A stretch of DNA of 64,000 nucleotides from the NCBI RefSeq assembly GCF_003129605.1, contig NZ_QBDX01000001.1:310001-374000 (forward strand). The letters are read 5' to 3'. Below are positions 16,780 through 27,243 of the stretch, piece by piece (within the stretch, counting starts at the first letter, position 1; every line of letters starts with the position of its first letter). The notes beneath the pieces were generated by a model. That model saw nothing but the letters and a program-made list of their open reading frames with translations, did no database searches and was not told the DNA's origin. A program made the position numbers and the translations under genes. Origin of the DNA: Hyphobacterium indicum (lineage in GTDB: Bacteria; Pseudomonadota; Alphaproteobacteria; Caulobacterales; Maricaulaceae).

Positions 16780-17540
16780 TGGAAGCTCCCCGGATCGACG
16801 TCCCAACGCGCTTCGACCTCCCCGGCGATCAAGGCGAGAAAATCGCCGTAGATGTCTATTAGCGGCCTGTAGGCGGCCATGCGTTCATAGGTCATATAGC
16901 TGACGGAGGAGATGGAGTTGATCAGAACGTCATCTTCACAGAGCGCCGCGATATCGTAGTCCACGCGCGCCCGGTGATCCGGCACGAAGGGGTTTTCCAG
17001 CACTTGGTCCAATCCGAAGCGCAGGTGCGGTTCAATGCGCTGGCGGTTGTTCTGCATGCTGTTCATCGTGTCGTCATAGGCGGCCGCGCGCCATTCAACC
17101 GTCGCGACAATGTCAGCAAGCTCGTCGAGAATAAAGCGGTTGCTGATAAGTTGCGTGCGGCCCGAAGCCAGCATTTCATCAATCGTCCGCCGATTGAGGC
17201 GCGGCGGATTGATCCAGCCGAGCGTCGAGATACCCCGTTGAAACAACAACTCGTCTTCGGGTGCGACTTGGCACGCTTCGAGGGCGGTCAGGACAATGGC
17301 TTGGTCTGCCAGTTGCTGCTCGATATGGCCAATGTCGCGCATCTGCGCTGTTCGGCTGGCGTCAATGTCCTGATAGAGCCGGATCAGCGTGTCGCGCTCT
17401 GCGGCGCGCTCTATGCGCGCTTCATTCCACGCATTGATCTGAAAACCGATCACCACACCAGCGATGACGATGACGAACTCGAGCGCGACGGCGAACCAGT
17501 TTTGTTCGCGGATCGCACGTGTGATGTTTTGAAGGATCAT
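16776..17540 (-). CDS. P2, DUF6090-like array protein, class I-type cysteines
   Basis: 254 residues. N-terminus MILQNITRAIREQNW with FQINAWNEAR after the span. Cys90 (EACQVAPED) and Cys201 (ALCEDDV) have class I spacing; the second lies in VDYDIAALCEDD, the position where class II and III proteins have FDF-A-L without Cys. The SG-LR motif is at 119-141 (IDEMLASGRTQLISNRFIL). Overlaps P1 upstream and P3 downstream. Confidence 0.84.
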   Translation of the reverse strand: MILQNITRAIREQNWFAVALEFVIVIAGVVIGFQINAWNEARIERAAERDTLIRLYQDIDASRTAQMRDIGHIEQQLADQAIVLTALEACQVAPEDELLFQRGISTLGWINPPRLNRRTIDEMLASGRTQLISNRFILDELADIVATVEWRAAAYDDTMNSMQNNRQRIEPHLRFGLDQVLENPFVPDHRARVDYDIAALCEDDVLINSISSVSYMTYERMAAYRPLIDIYGDFLALIAGEVEARWDVDPGSFQ

Positions 17541-18283
17541 GGCGCGGCCGCCTCGTCATGCACGCCCGGCAGGGCGTCGAGCGCCGCATGTATGGCTGCC
17601 AGCCGCCGCTCTTCGACCTCGAGTGCGTTCATGCGGAAAAATCCGGCGCGCCCGACCACATCCAGCAAGTCAGCGCCAAAGGCGTCATCCTCCCGCATGG
17701 CCAGAAAATCACAATCCGTCGCCGCGGGCCGCAAATGGTCGTCTCCCCGGTCCGGTCCGGTTGTGAAAATGTGGTGATAGGATCGCACGAGGTTCGGCAT
17801 GTCCAGCCGGATTTCGGAAAACCGGTCTGCCGCGGTATCCGCGAATCCGCGATAGGCGATCAGAGCCTGGCGAAGCGTGTCGTCGCCGATCATGTCGAGA
17901 TTGCCGGTGGCCAGCAGCTCGTCGAGCGTCGGCAAGGCATAGGCTTCGAGATAGAAGATTCCGAGCCGGGCCACACTCGTGCAGGCGCCATCCGGCAATG
18001 TCGCAGGGTCGCGGCCGTCATAAATGACCGCGACGACCGCGCTGGCGTCATCGACCCGCCGGCTCACTCTTTCGAGCAGCCCCAATCGGCCCGCCTCGGC
18101 GTCGATGACCTCGGCATGCAGCCGCTCGATATAGGCTGTCTCCGCGATCCGGTTGCTGCGCGCCTCATTCCAGGCCGTGACCTGAAAGGCCAGCAGCACG
18201 CCCGCCACGACGATGACAAATTCAAGCACGACCGCAAACCAGTTCTGCGTCCGGATGGCATGGGTCAGGCGTTGTAAAATCAT
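17537..18283 (-). CDS. P1, first gene of the DUF6090-like array, class I cysteines
   Basis: 248 residues, the promoter-proximal member. Start ATG at 18283 follows a GGGGAG ribosome site 107 bp after the T4 stop, the only P gene with a normal leader apart from P17. N-terminus MILQRLTHAIRTQNW, VVAGVLLAFQ span. Cys101 (GACTSVARLGIF) and Cys191 (TDCDFLAMREDDAF) are class I. The SG-LR motif (DELLATGNLDMIGDDTLRQAL at 121-141) is close to the consensus. Ends in Ala-Pro and overlaps P2. Confidence 0.86.
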   Translation of the reverse strand: MILQRLTHAIRTQNWFAVVLEFVIVVAGVLLAFQVTAWNEARSNRIAETAYIERLHAEVIDAEAGRLGLLERVSRRVDDASAVVAVIYDGRDPATLPDGACTSVARLGIFYLEAYALPTLDELLATGNLDMIGDDTLRQALIAYRGFADTAADRFSEIRLDMPNLVRSYHHIFTTGPDRGDDHLRPAATDCDFLAMREDDAFGADLLDVVGRAGFFRMNALEVEERRLAAIHAALDALPGVHDEAAAP

Positions 18284-18359
18284 GTCCCCGAGTCTCCCCG
18301 TTTCGGACGCTAGCAGGGCGCGCGCGAAAAGGGAAAGGGGAATGAACCCGGCACTTTAC

Positions 18360-18386
18360 CCGGGACGGGCCGTCTGCCGGTCCCGT
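18360..18386 (-). terminator. Weak hairpin between the T operon and the P array
   Basis: CGGGAC at 18361-18366 pairs with GTCCCG at 18380-18385, with an inner GGC/GCC. It lies just after the T4 stop but no T-run follows on the transcribed side, so factor-independent termination is doubtful; read-through from T4 into P1 is possible. Confidence 0.3.
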
Positions 18387-18390
18387 CTAT

Positions 18391-20222
18391 CTAGCCGCAC
18401 TCAAAATCATCCGCGCCGATGGGGCGGCATTGCGGCGGGAAGCCGTGTTCGCGCCAATAGTCGAGAATGCCGGTTTGACGCATATTGTTCTTGAAACTCC
18501 CGGTTTGGCGCCACGCGCGCAATTCCGGCTGCCACTGCGTAAATGGATGGGCATTGGTTGCGGTTGGATCGAGTGGAAGCAAGAGCACCGGGACCAGCGA
18601 GCTCGTGTCATTGCCAATGCTGGCCGCATACCGCCAAGCATCTTCTCCCAGATCGGAATGGTCTTCGTCCAGAGTCAGATAGGCGTGGTAGATCTCGCCG
18701 ATGCGGGGATAGCGCGGCAGCACGGACGACAGGTTCACGGCCTGGGCAAAGGCGGTGTCTTTGCGGAAATGGGCCAGCATCCCGAAATTGGACCATTCGC
18801 CCGTAACGAGGCCGGCGAACAGCGACTCCTGGTAGGCTGCCAATGCCTCCCCGGTTCGGCCAAGGGCATAAAGCGTGTCGTAATTATTCTCGGCGCACGG
18901 CGCATAGCGCGGCTCCTGCGACAGGCAAGCCTGAAAATCGGCGAGCGCCAGATCCAGATAGCCCATGTTGAAATAGGTGAGGCCGCGCCAGTTGCGCGCC
19001 GATCCGTCATGCGGGTCAATGTCCAGTGCACGGGTATACTGGGCAATGATGTCCGAATAATCAGCCCATCTTCCCAGAAGACGGGATTCCTGCGCCCGTG
19101 TATTGGCCAGCACGGCGATGGCCGTCGAATTCTCCGGATCAATGTCCAGGGCTTCGCGCGCAAACCGCCTCGCTTCGGCGTTCAGATCCTCCCTGGAGCG
19201 GGCGGTCTCACTGTAGTCCGGCAGCAAATGCGTGGCACCGGCCCGGATGGCATAGGCCTGCGCAAATCCGGGGTCGCGGGCAATGGCCTGGTCAAGCAAG
19301 TCCATGACGCGGTCAAGATCACGGCGGCCGAGATAAAGGGCCCGCGCCTCCAGATAGAGCGTATAGGCGTCGACATCATCCGTGACGGCTTCGACCGTGA
19401 TGACCGGCGGCGCGGCATCGTCATCGAAGAACACGCGCAACGCCTCGACAATGGCCGTTGCGATTTCATCCTGCACCGAAAAGATCGCGCCGGCGGTCAG
19501 CGGGCGGTCATAGGTTTCCGACCATAAATGCCGGTCATCGCGCGCATCGATCAGCTGGGCGGTAATGCGCACCGTTTCGCCATCGCGGCGGACCGATCCT
19601 TCGAGAATATGACGCACACCCAGCCCGTCCGCGATCTCGGGTATGGAATAATCCTCGCCGCGATACTGGAAGGCGGAGGTGCGCGAGGCGACGTCCAGCC
19701 CGTCAATGCGCACGAGGACATTCAGGATTTCTTCGGCAATGCCGTCAGAAAAATATTGCTGGTCGCCCGCAGGTGACAGGTCCGCAAAGGGCAGCACCGC
19801 GATAGAGGAATCGGAGACGCCCGGACTTTCCGGCACAGGCGCGGCATAGGCCATATCCGGGGTGCCATCGCCTGCGTCTCCGCCCGGATCGCGGATCAGT
19901 TGCGCCCCGCCAATGCTGAGGACCACCAGGACAGCAGCGATCAGCACGTAATCACTCGGACCCAGCGGCTTGAACCCTGACGGTGCCTCGATCGCCTCGG
20001 TCTTCTTCATGCCGTCAGGCGTCAGCTCGAACGCCCAGGCGATGAACAGCACGATCGGGAAGCCGGTGACCAGTATGATCAGCGCCAGGCTGTCAGCCCA
20101 GTCCGGCAATCCCGCCGCCGTGCCAATCGTTGCCACCACCTGCATGACGATCCAGCCCGCCACCAGATAGCCTGCCGCAACGCGGAACACATTCCGGCGC
20201 CGGAGTTCTGTGAGAAAGCGTG

Positions 20223-20226
<4 letters not shown>
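18391..20226 (-). CDS. T4, TolB-like/TPR membrane protein
   Basis: 611 residues from the ATG at 20226 (MTRFLTELRRRN), which overlaps the T3 stop by ATGA; a start six codons earlier would lie deeper in T3. Three membrane spans occupy roughly residues 12-105; a TolB/FlgO-like domain follows (IAVLPFADLSPAGDQ, then IAEEILNVLVRIDGL and HILEGSVRRDGE), then tetratricopeptide-type helical repeats. The end is HGFPPQCRPIGADDFEC, conserved in all four T genes. Proteins of this build are common in proteobacteria; their role is unsettled. The spans are nearly identical to those of T1 while the repeat half differs. Confidence 0.82.
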
Positions 20227-22066
<1,840 letters not shown>

Positions 22067-22070
<4 letters not shown>

Positions 22071-23923
22071 CGCACAATCTCGGGATCATCAATCCAGCCG
22101 CACTCGAAATCATCACGTCCAACGGCCTCGCATTGCGGGGGATAGCCGTGCTCGCGCCAGAATGCCGGCAATCCCATTTCGAATATGACAGCCCGCCGTG
22201 CCGCCAGAAAGGCGTCGCGGCTGGCCGGCCGGAATCGATCCGGCGAGAATGGGCTCCAGACAAGGTCATGGCTGTTAAGGGTCGGAATAGGCCTTTCATA
22301 GTCGCCGTCCCGGCCGTTGAAGCCGTCAAGAGACCCATTCTGACGCAGATAGACGGTGCGGAGCATTTGGTTGACCGCTTCATTCGTCAGGCTGAAATCG
22401 GTTTGAAAGCGATACGTCGCCTCGAGATAGGCACCGACCCCGCTTCGCTCCAAAGCATAGGCCAGATTGAGGATTGCCGCAGACTGGTCGCCACGTGCGA
22501 AATAGACCGGAACCATGATGAAGTTATTGGAGTTCTGCCGCTCCAGAATCCCTTGCTCGTAAAGCTCCAGCGCCCGGTCGGTATGGCCGCGATAGAGCTC
22601 GGCGAAGGCCAGGTGGCGACGGCAAATGGCATAAGCCGGATCACGCTCCAGACAGGTTTCAAAATCCGCAGACGCGGCATCGAAAAACCCGGAGATCAAC
22701 CAGGCGTAACCCCGGAAATACCAGGAATCGGCACTCGTTGGATCGCGGCTGATCCCGTCATTCAGTTGAACGATAGCTTCGGTCCAGCGTCCTTCCGGGT
22801 AGGCCAGGATGCCGCGAACCGAAAACGGCAGCGCCAGATCCGGATCGAGAGCCGTGGCCCGATTTGCTGCGGCAAGGGCGAGCGCATCGAAGTCGCGTTC
22901 GTCTGATGGCCCCAGCCATCCTTCCCTGACGCTGTACATCGCGGCGAGCCCCGCCCATCCGCGGGCAAAGTCCGGATCCGCCGCCACAGCGCGTTCAAAC
23001 TGATCAATCCCTTCGGGAATAGTGTCCGCGGATCGACTGTGGAAAATCGCCTGACCCCGCAGGAAGAGTTCATAGGCATCCAGGTTTTCCGTTCCGGCCG
23101 CGACTGCGATCTCTGGCGCCGGAATCCCCAGCGCTTCGCTCAGCGCGGAAACGATTTCAGTCGCAATCTCGTCCTGGATGGCAAAGATGTTTTCCGCTGT
23201 GAGGGGCCGGTCAAACGTTTCCGACCACAAATGCCGGTCATTTTCGGAATCGATCAGCTGGGCGGTGATCCGCAGCGTGTTGCCGGCCTTGCGGACCGAG
23301 CCTTCCAGTATGTGCCGGACATTCAGTTCCTGTGCGATGGCGGGAATACCCAGCTCGTCACCGCGGAACTGGAAGGCGGACGTACGCGAGGCGACGTGCA
23401 AGCCATCGACCCGGGTCAGAACATTGAGTATTTCTTCCGCGATGCCATCGCCGAAATAGGCCTGATCACCCTCCGGTGACAGATCGGCAAAGGGCAGGAC
23501 AGCGATCGAGGCGGGCGCCGGGCGGGCTGGGTCCACCAGATCCCGGGAGGCTATTACCTCATCGGATGACGTGGGGGCTGGTCCGCGAGTGACGAACTGC
23601 GCCCCGCCAATGCCAATGACAACGACGACCGCCGCGATCAGCACATAATCGCTGGGGCCAAGCGGCCTGAAGCCGACGCTTTCACCGCCAGCTTCGGTCT
23701 TTTTCATGCCTTCGGGCGTCAGTTCAAACGCCCAGGCGATGAACAGGACTATCGGAAAACCGGTGACCAGCAGAACAAGCGCAAATCCGTCGGTCCAGGA
23801 CGGCAGGCCGGCCGAGGCCTCGATAGCCCCCACGACCTGCAACACCAGCCAGCCCACGACCAGATAGGCTGCCGCGACGCGAAAGACATTGCGACGACGC
23901 AATTCAGCCAGGAGGCGGCTCAT
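22067..23923 (-). CDS. T2, TolB-like/TPR membrane protein
   Basis: 618 residues from the ATG at 23923 (MSRLLAELRRRN), chosen for the ATGA overlap with T1. The third span and linker (GGAQFVTRGPAPTSS, then SRDLVDP) are almost identical to T1, as is the start of the TolB-like domain, whereas the TPR half is distinct; this patchwork points to gene conversion. The tail HGYPPQCEAVGRDDFEC is followed by a short unique extension. Confidence 0.82.
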
Positions 23924-25782
23924 GAACGGTCCTCGAACCGGCATTCGAAATCGTCTGCACCTACAGGCCGACATTGAGATGGAAAGCCATGGGCGCGCCA
24001 GTAATCAAGAACACCGCGCTGGATAACGGCATTTTTCGCGGCGTCGGAATTCTGGAGGCCTCGATAACCGGTAAAGAACCACCAGCCCGGAATTTCTTCG
24101 AGCGGTATTTCGTCATAAGCGCCGAACGCCAGCAGATAGGTCATGGTGATATAATTGTCGCTGCCGGGTTCAAAACCTTCATCGCGCAAGCGGGCTTCGA
24201 AACGCAGCCGCGCCGCCTGCCGATCATAATCTTCATCACTGAGGGCGCGCGACAAATCGTCGATAATCCAGCGACTGTTGGAACCTGGTAGAAAGTCTGC
24301 CGTTTCGCGCAGCATCATGCGCAAGACGATATCGCGTCCAGACCGGGCTGTGACCCCAAGGAAAGCCGGATAAGATTCAGCATGTTGCGTCGACAGGAGC
24401 GGCAGTAAACGCTCAAATGCAACTCCCTCATTTCCCTGACTCAACGCCGCGGCGGCATAATCATAAAGGCAAACCCCATAGCGCGGTTCAATGTCCAGAC
24501 ACCGTCGGGCGCTCTCTTCACGGCGGTCATGAAAGCCGAGATCACGCCAGATTTGACTGAGCCAGAGATGGGCTGTGGCATTGTTGGGATCGGCGGCGAT
24601 GGCACGCTGATACAATTCAATCGCCAACGCCCAATCAGGGATGTCTCCGTCCGACGCATTTTGAGCCATTGCCGTCAGTCCCAGCGAATTGTCAGGGTCT
24701 AGGGCCAAGGCGCGCTCAGATGCCTGTCCAGACAGAGTCGAATAGTCCCGGTCTGAAAAAGCCCATCCGGGTGCAACCCCGTAAGCGACGGCCAATAAAG
24801 CCCAGGCACGGGCAAAATCCGGATCGGTCTGCGTAGCGTATTCCAGGCGCTCAATCGCGAGCGGCAGATTTTCATAGTTTCGATTGATGAACAATGTCCG
24901 GCCTTCAAGATAGGCATCAAAGGCGCTGATCTCGCTTGTCCCACCGCTTGCTGTCGACGGCAGATTGGTGTCGACGTCCAGCCCCAGCTCGCGTGTCAGC
25001 TCGGTCAGGATCGCGGCAGATATCTCGTCCTGAATGGCGAAAATGTTTTCCGCATTGCGCGCCCGATCAAACGTCTCGGACCATAAATGCTGGTCCGTTT
25101 CGGCATCAATCAGCTGGGCGGTGATCCGAATCATATCACCGGACGTTCTGACCGAACCTTCCAGGACATGGCGCACCTGAAGACTGGCGGCGATGTCGCG
25201 AATACTCAGCGCGCTCTGGCTCTTGAAGGCAAAGGCCGACGTGCGCGATGTGACGTCCAAGGCATCAATCCGGGCCAGTACGTTCAGGATTTCTTCCGCG
25301 ATCCCGTCGCCAAAATACTCCTGATCTCCGGCTTCTGATAAGTCGGCGAAGGGCAGGACCGCGATCGAGGCGGCCGCCGGGCGGACCGGGTCCACCAGAT
25401 CCCGGGAGGCTGTTACCGCACCGGATGATGTGGGGGCTGGTCCGCGGGTGACGAACTGTGCCCCGCCAATGCCGATGACAACGATGACCGCCGCGATCAG
25501 CACGTAATCACTGGGGCCCACGGGCCGGAAACCTTCATCCGGTTCGGCGGCACCGGTCTTTTTCATGCCCTCGGGCGTCAGTTCGAACGCCCAGGCGATA
25601 AACAGGATCACCGGAAAACCGGAGACCAGAATGATGAGGGCCAGACTGTCGGCCCAGTCCGGCAAACCGGCGGCGCTGCCAATCGTGGCAACGACCTGCA
25701 TGACGATCCAGCCCACGACCAGATAGGCGGCGGCGACGCGGAAGACATTCCGGCGGCGCAGTTCTGATAAAAATGACATCAT
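23920..25782 (-). CDS. T1, first TolB-like/TPR membrane protein of the operon
   Basis: 620 residues; the start is ATGATG at 25782/25779, with AGGGGGAG about ten bases upstream inside a hairpin. Spans at about 16-35, 46-67 and 93-110, TolB-like domain at 138-265 (SIAVLPFADLSEAGDQEYF, EEILNVLARIDALDV, LEGSVRTSG), TPR repeats from about 300, and the tail HGFPSQCRPVGADDFEC. With three spans and a basic N-terminus, the large domain should lie outside the cytoplasmic membrane, where the two tail cysteines could bond. It heads a four-gene operon leading toward the P array. Confidence 0.82.
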   Translation of the reverse strand: MMSFLSELRRRNVFRVAAAYLVVGWIVMQVVATIGSAAGLPDWADSLALIILVSGFPVILFIAWAFELTPEGMKKTGAAEPDEGFRPVGPSDYVLIAAVIVVIGIGGAQFVTRGPAPTSSGAVTASRDLVDPVRPAAASIAVLPFADLSEAGDQEYFGDGIAEEILNVLARIDALDVTSRTSAFAFKSQSALSIRDIAASLQVRHVLEGSVRTSGDMIRITAQLIDAETDQHLWSETFDRARNAENIFAIQDEISAAILTELTRELGLDVDTNLPSTASGGTSEISAFDAYLEGRTLFINRNYENLPLAIERLEYATQTDPDFARAWALLAVAYGVAPGWAFSDRDYSTLSGQASERALALDPDNSLGLTAMAQNASDGDIPDWALAIELYQRAIAADPNNATAHLWLSQIWRDLGFHDRREESARRCLDIEPRYGVCLYDYAAAALSQGNEGVAFERLLPLLSTQHAESYPAFLGVTARSGRDIVLRMMLRETADFLPGSNSRWIIDDLSRALSDEDYDRQAARLRFEARLRDEGFEPGSDNYITMTYLLAFGAYDEIPLEEIPGWWFFTGYRGLQNSDAAKNAVIQRGVLDYWRAHGFPSQCRPVGADDFECRFEDRS

Positions 25783-25795
25783 GCCCGGTCGGCTC

Positions 25796-25828
25796 CCCCT
25801 GCAGCGCGTTTAGCACACGCCGCAGGGG
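25796..25828 (-). promoter_or_regulatory. Hairpin covering the T1 ribosome site
   Basis: Arms at 25796-25806 and 25818-25828 (CCCCTGCAGCG against CGCCGCAGGGG, one mismatch) with an 11-base loop. In the minus-strand RNA the 3' arm contains the purine-rich site GGGGAG of T1. It could end transcription from the peptidase gene or limit T1 translation. Confidence 0.4.
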
Positions 25829-25882
25829 AAAACGAGCCTTCAAATAGAGGGGGTTAGGCCCGGCTGGATTACAGTGGAAACA

Positions 25883-27130
25883 TCAGGGTCCAGAGTGTGC
25901 CAGCCGGTTTTCGAACCAGTCCCGGGCCTCGTGCCCGGCGATTTCTTCCAGCATCGCCAGAAGATCGGGTGTCGTATCGATGCCATCGACCATGTAGCGT
26001 GTGATGAAGCGGTCGAAAGCCGGACGGCCCAGATAGGTTTCCAGGTGCCACAGCGCGACAGGACCGGCGCGATAATTGACCAGTTCCGGACCGCGGTCGG
26101 TGGCTCGCGGAGTCCAGATGGCGGGCAAGTTCTGACCATCAATCTGTGACACAAAGAGATTCATGCGATCAAGAAACACCGCTTCGCCGAATTGCTCGCG
26201 CACCGCCATATTGCCGATATATTCGGCGAAGGATTCATTCAGCCAGTTCTCGACGGTGTTGAAATTCGCTCCGAAGCTCCAGTGATGGGACAATTCGTGA
26301 CACACGAATTGTGTCATGGTTTCAGGCGCGGCATCGGAAATATCTGTCAGCGAAATATAGCTGCGGCGGTTATAGGCGCTGCCGGACCGTCGATTGATCG
26401 TGAAATTGATGTGCGGCAGACGATCCATTCCGCCATAGAGCCCGTTCAGATAATCCACACAATAGCTAGCGGCGCCGATCAGAACGCCAGCGCCGTCATT
26501 GGCATCACGCAGATCATGCAGGGAAAAACCGTCATGATGCGTGGTGCGGAATGACGGTGCCAGTGTGAAGGCAATATCGAGCGACGGGTCGGTATTGATC
26601 ACGCGAACACCAGTGGGCATTTGTATCACTTCGCCATTGGCGATGCCTGACCAGGGCGCGCCGACATCAATCGTCAGGTCCGCCGTGAAGAAACCCTGGA
26701 AGCTGGCATCTATCGGTAACCAGAATCCGTCGACGGATAATTCGACCCGCTCTGGCGAAATATCGTTGATGTCTGTGTCCATGGGCGCGGGGAACAGGAC
26801 GCCGTCATAGGTCATCTGGATTTGCCGGCGGCCCCCGGCGTCCGCCGCATCCAGCTGGATGACAATGGCATTGAACGGGCCTTGCGGAGCTATCTGGACA
26901 TTGGCGACATCGCCGCTCACCTCGACATTGCCGAGCGTGGCGCTCAGCAGGAAGGTTACCATTTGCTGGTCGGGGTCCAGAATCTGGATGTCCCAGTCCA
27001 GGTCGATAAAGCCGGTTTCGGTCTGCGCCTCCATCTCACCCTGATAGTGATAGACCGGCTCGCCATACTGGGCATTGGCGCCCGCCGTGATCAAAAACGC
27101 GGCACCTGCCGCCATGGAAAGAATTTTCAT
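25883..27130 (-). CDS. Secreted M1-like zinc peptidase (gluzincin)
   Basis: 415 residues from the ATG at 27130, chosen because MKILSMAAGAAFLITAGANA is a clean signal peptide. HELSH at 278-282 gives two histidine zinc ligands and the catalytic Glu279; the third ligand is probably Glu299 in WLNESFAEY, the layout of gluzincin aminopeptidases (M1/M61-like). The spacing between ligands is slightly shorter than in classical M1. The first 250 residues are probably beta-rich. Probably periplasmic. It lies 100 bp upstream of the T operon in the same direction. A non-peptidase role cannot be excluded. Confidence 0.75.
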   Translation of the reverse strand: MKILSMAAGAAFLITAGANAQYGEPVYHYQGEMEAQTETGFIDLDWDIQILDPDQQMVTFLLSATLGNVEVSGDVANVQIAPQGPFNAIVIQLDAADAGGRRQIQMTYDGVLFPAPMDTDINDISPERVELSVDGFWLPIDASFQGFFTADLTIDVGAPWSGIANGEVIQMPTGVRVINTDPSLDIAFTLAPSFRTTHHDGFSLHDLRDANDGAGVLIGAASYCVDYLNGLYGGMDRLPHINFTINRRSGSAYNRRSYISLTDISDAAPETMTQFVCHELSHHWSFGANFNTVENWLNESFAEYIGNMAVREQFGEAVFLDRMNLFVSQIDGQNLPAIWTPRATDRGPELVNYRAGPVALWHLETYLGRPAFDRFITRYMVDGIDTTPDLLAMLEEIAGHEARDWFENRLAHSGP

Positions 27131-27243
27131 CAATCGACTCCCTTGTCTGTTCTTTTGGACAAGGATGCGGCCATTCGGCGGATCGGATGCAAGAAGCATC
27201 CAATCCGCCGGCGCCGTGCGGGGTGCAGGTCAGGCGCGCAAGC

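Larger units (their letters stand above)
1..18283 (-). repeat. Tandem array of 22 paralogous membrane-protein genes (P1-P22)
   Basis: Twenty-two related genes read leftward, P1 (18283) to P22 (off the left edge). Shared build: a basic N-terminus (MILARL/MILDNL/MILQ type), Asn-Trp near residue 14, a membrane span around residues 16-36 ending near FQITAWN, then about 200 variable residues. A degenerate motif near residues 118-141 recurs: hydrophobic-x-E-hh-x-S-G-x-L-x-L-I-x-D-x-x-L-R-x-A-L ('SG-LR motif'). This layout resembles DUF6090 of Bacteroidota. Basic residues before the span and paired cysteines after it suggest an N-in protein with a periplasmic domain. The first ~120 bp of each gene is nearly constant, making a direct repeat about every 750 bp. 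Nineteen P-P junctions are ATGA overlaps, and eleven genes end in Ala-Pro or Thr-Pro, so the constant block reaches slightly into the preceding gene. Function is unknown. Confidence 0.9.

Noticed and set aside
1-18283. Plus-strand open frames that repeat a phrase like RRDLETDHHTGDDDDEF once per array unit
   Set aside because: They are exact antisense shadows of the constant N-terminal module of the P genes; their recurrence follows from the minus-strand repeat.
1-18283. Regular repeats considered as a CRISPR or integron array
   Set aside because: Repeat units are about 750 bp, lie inside coding frames and lack short spacers, attC-like sites, cas genes or an integrase.
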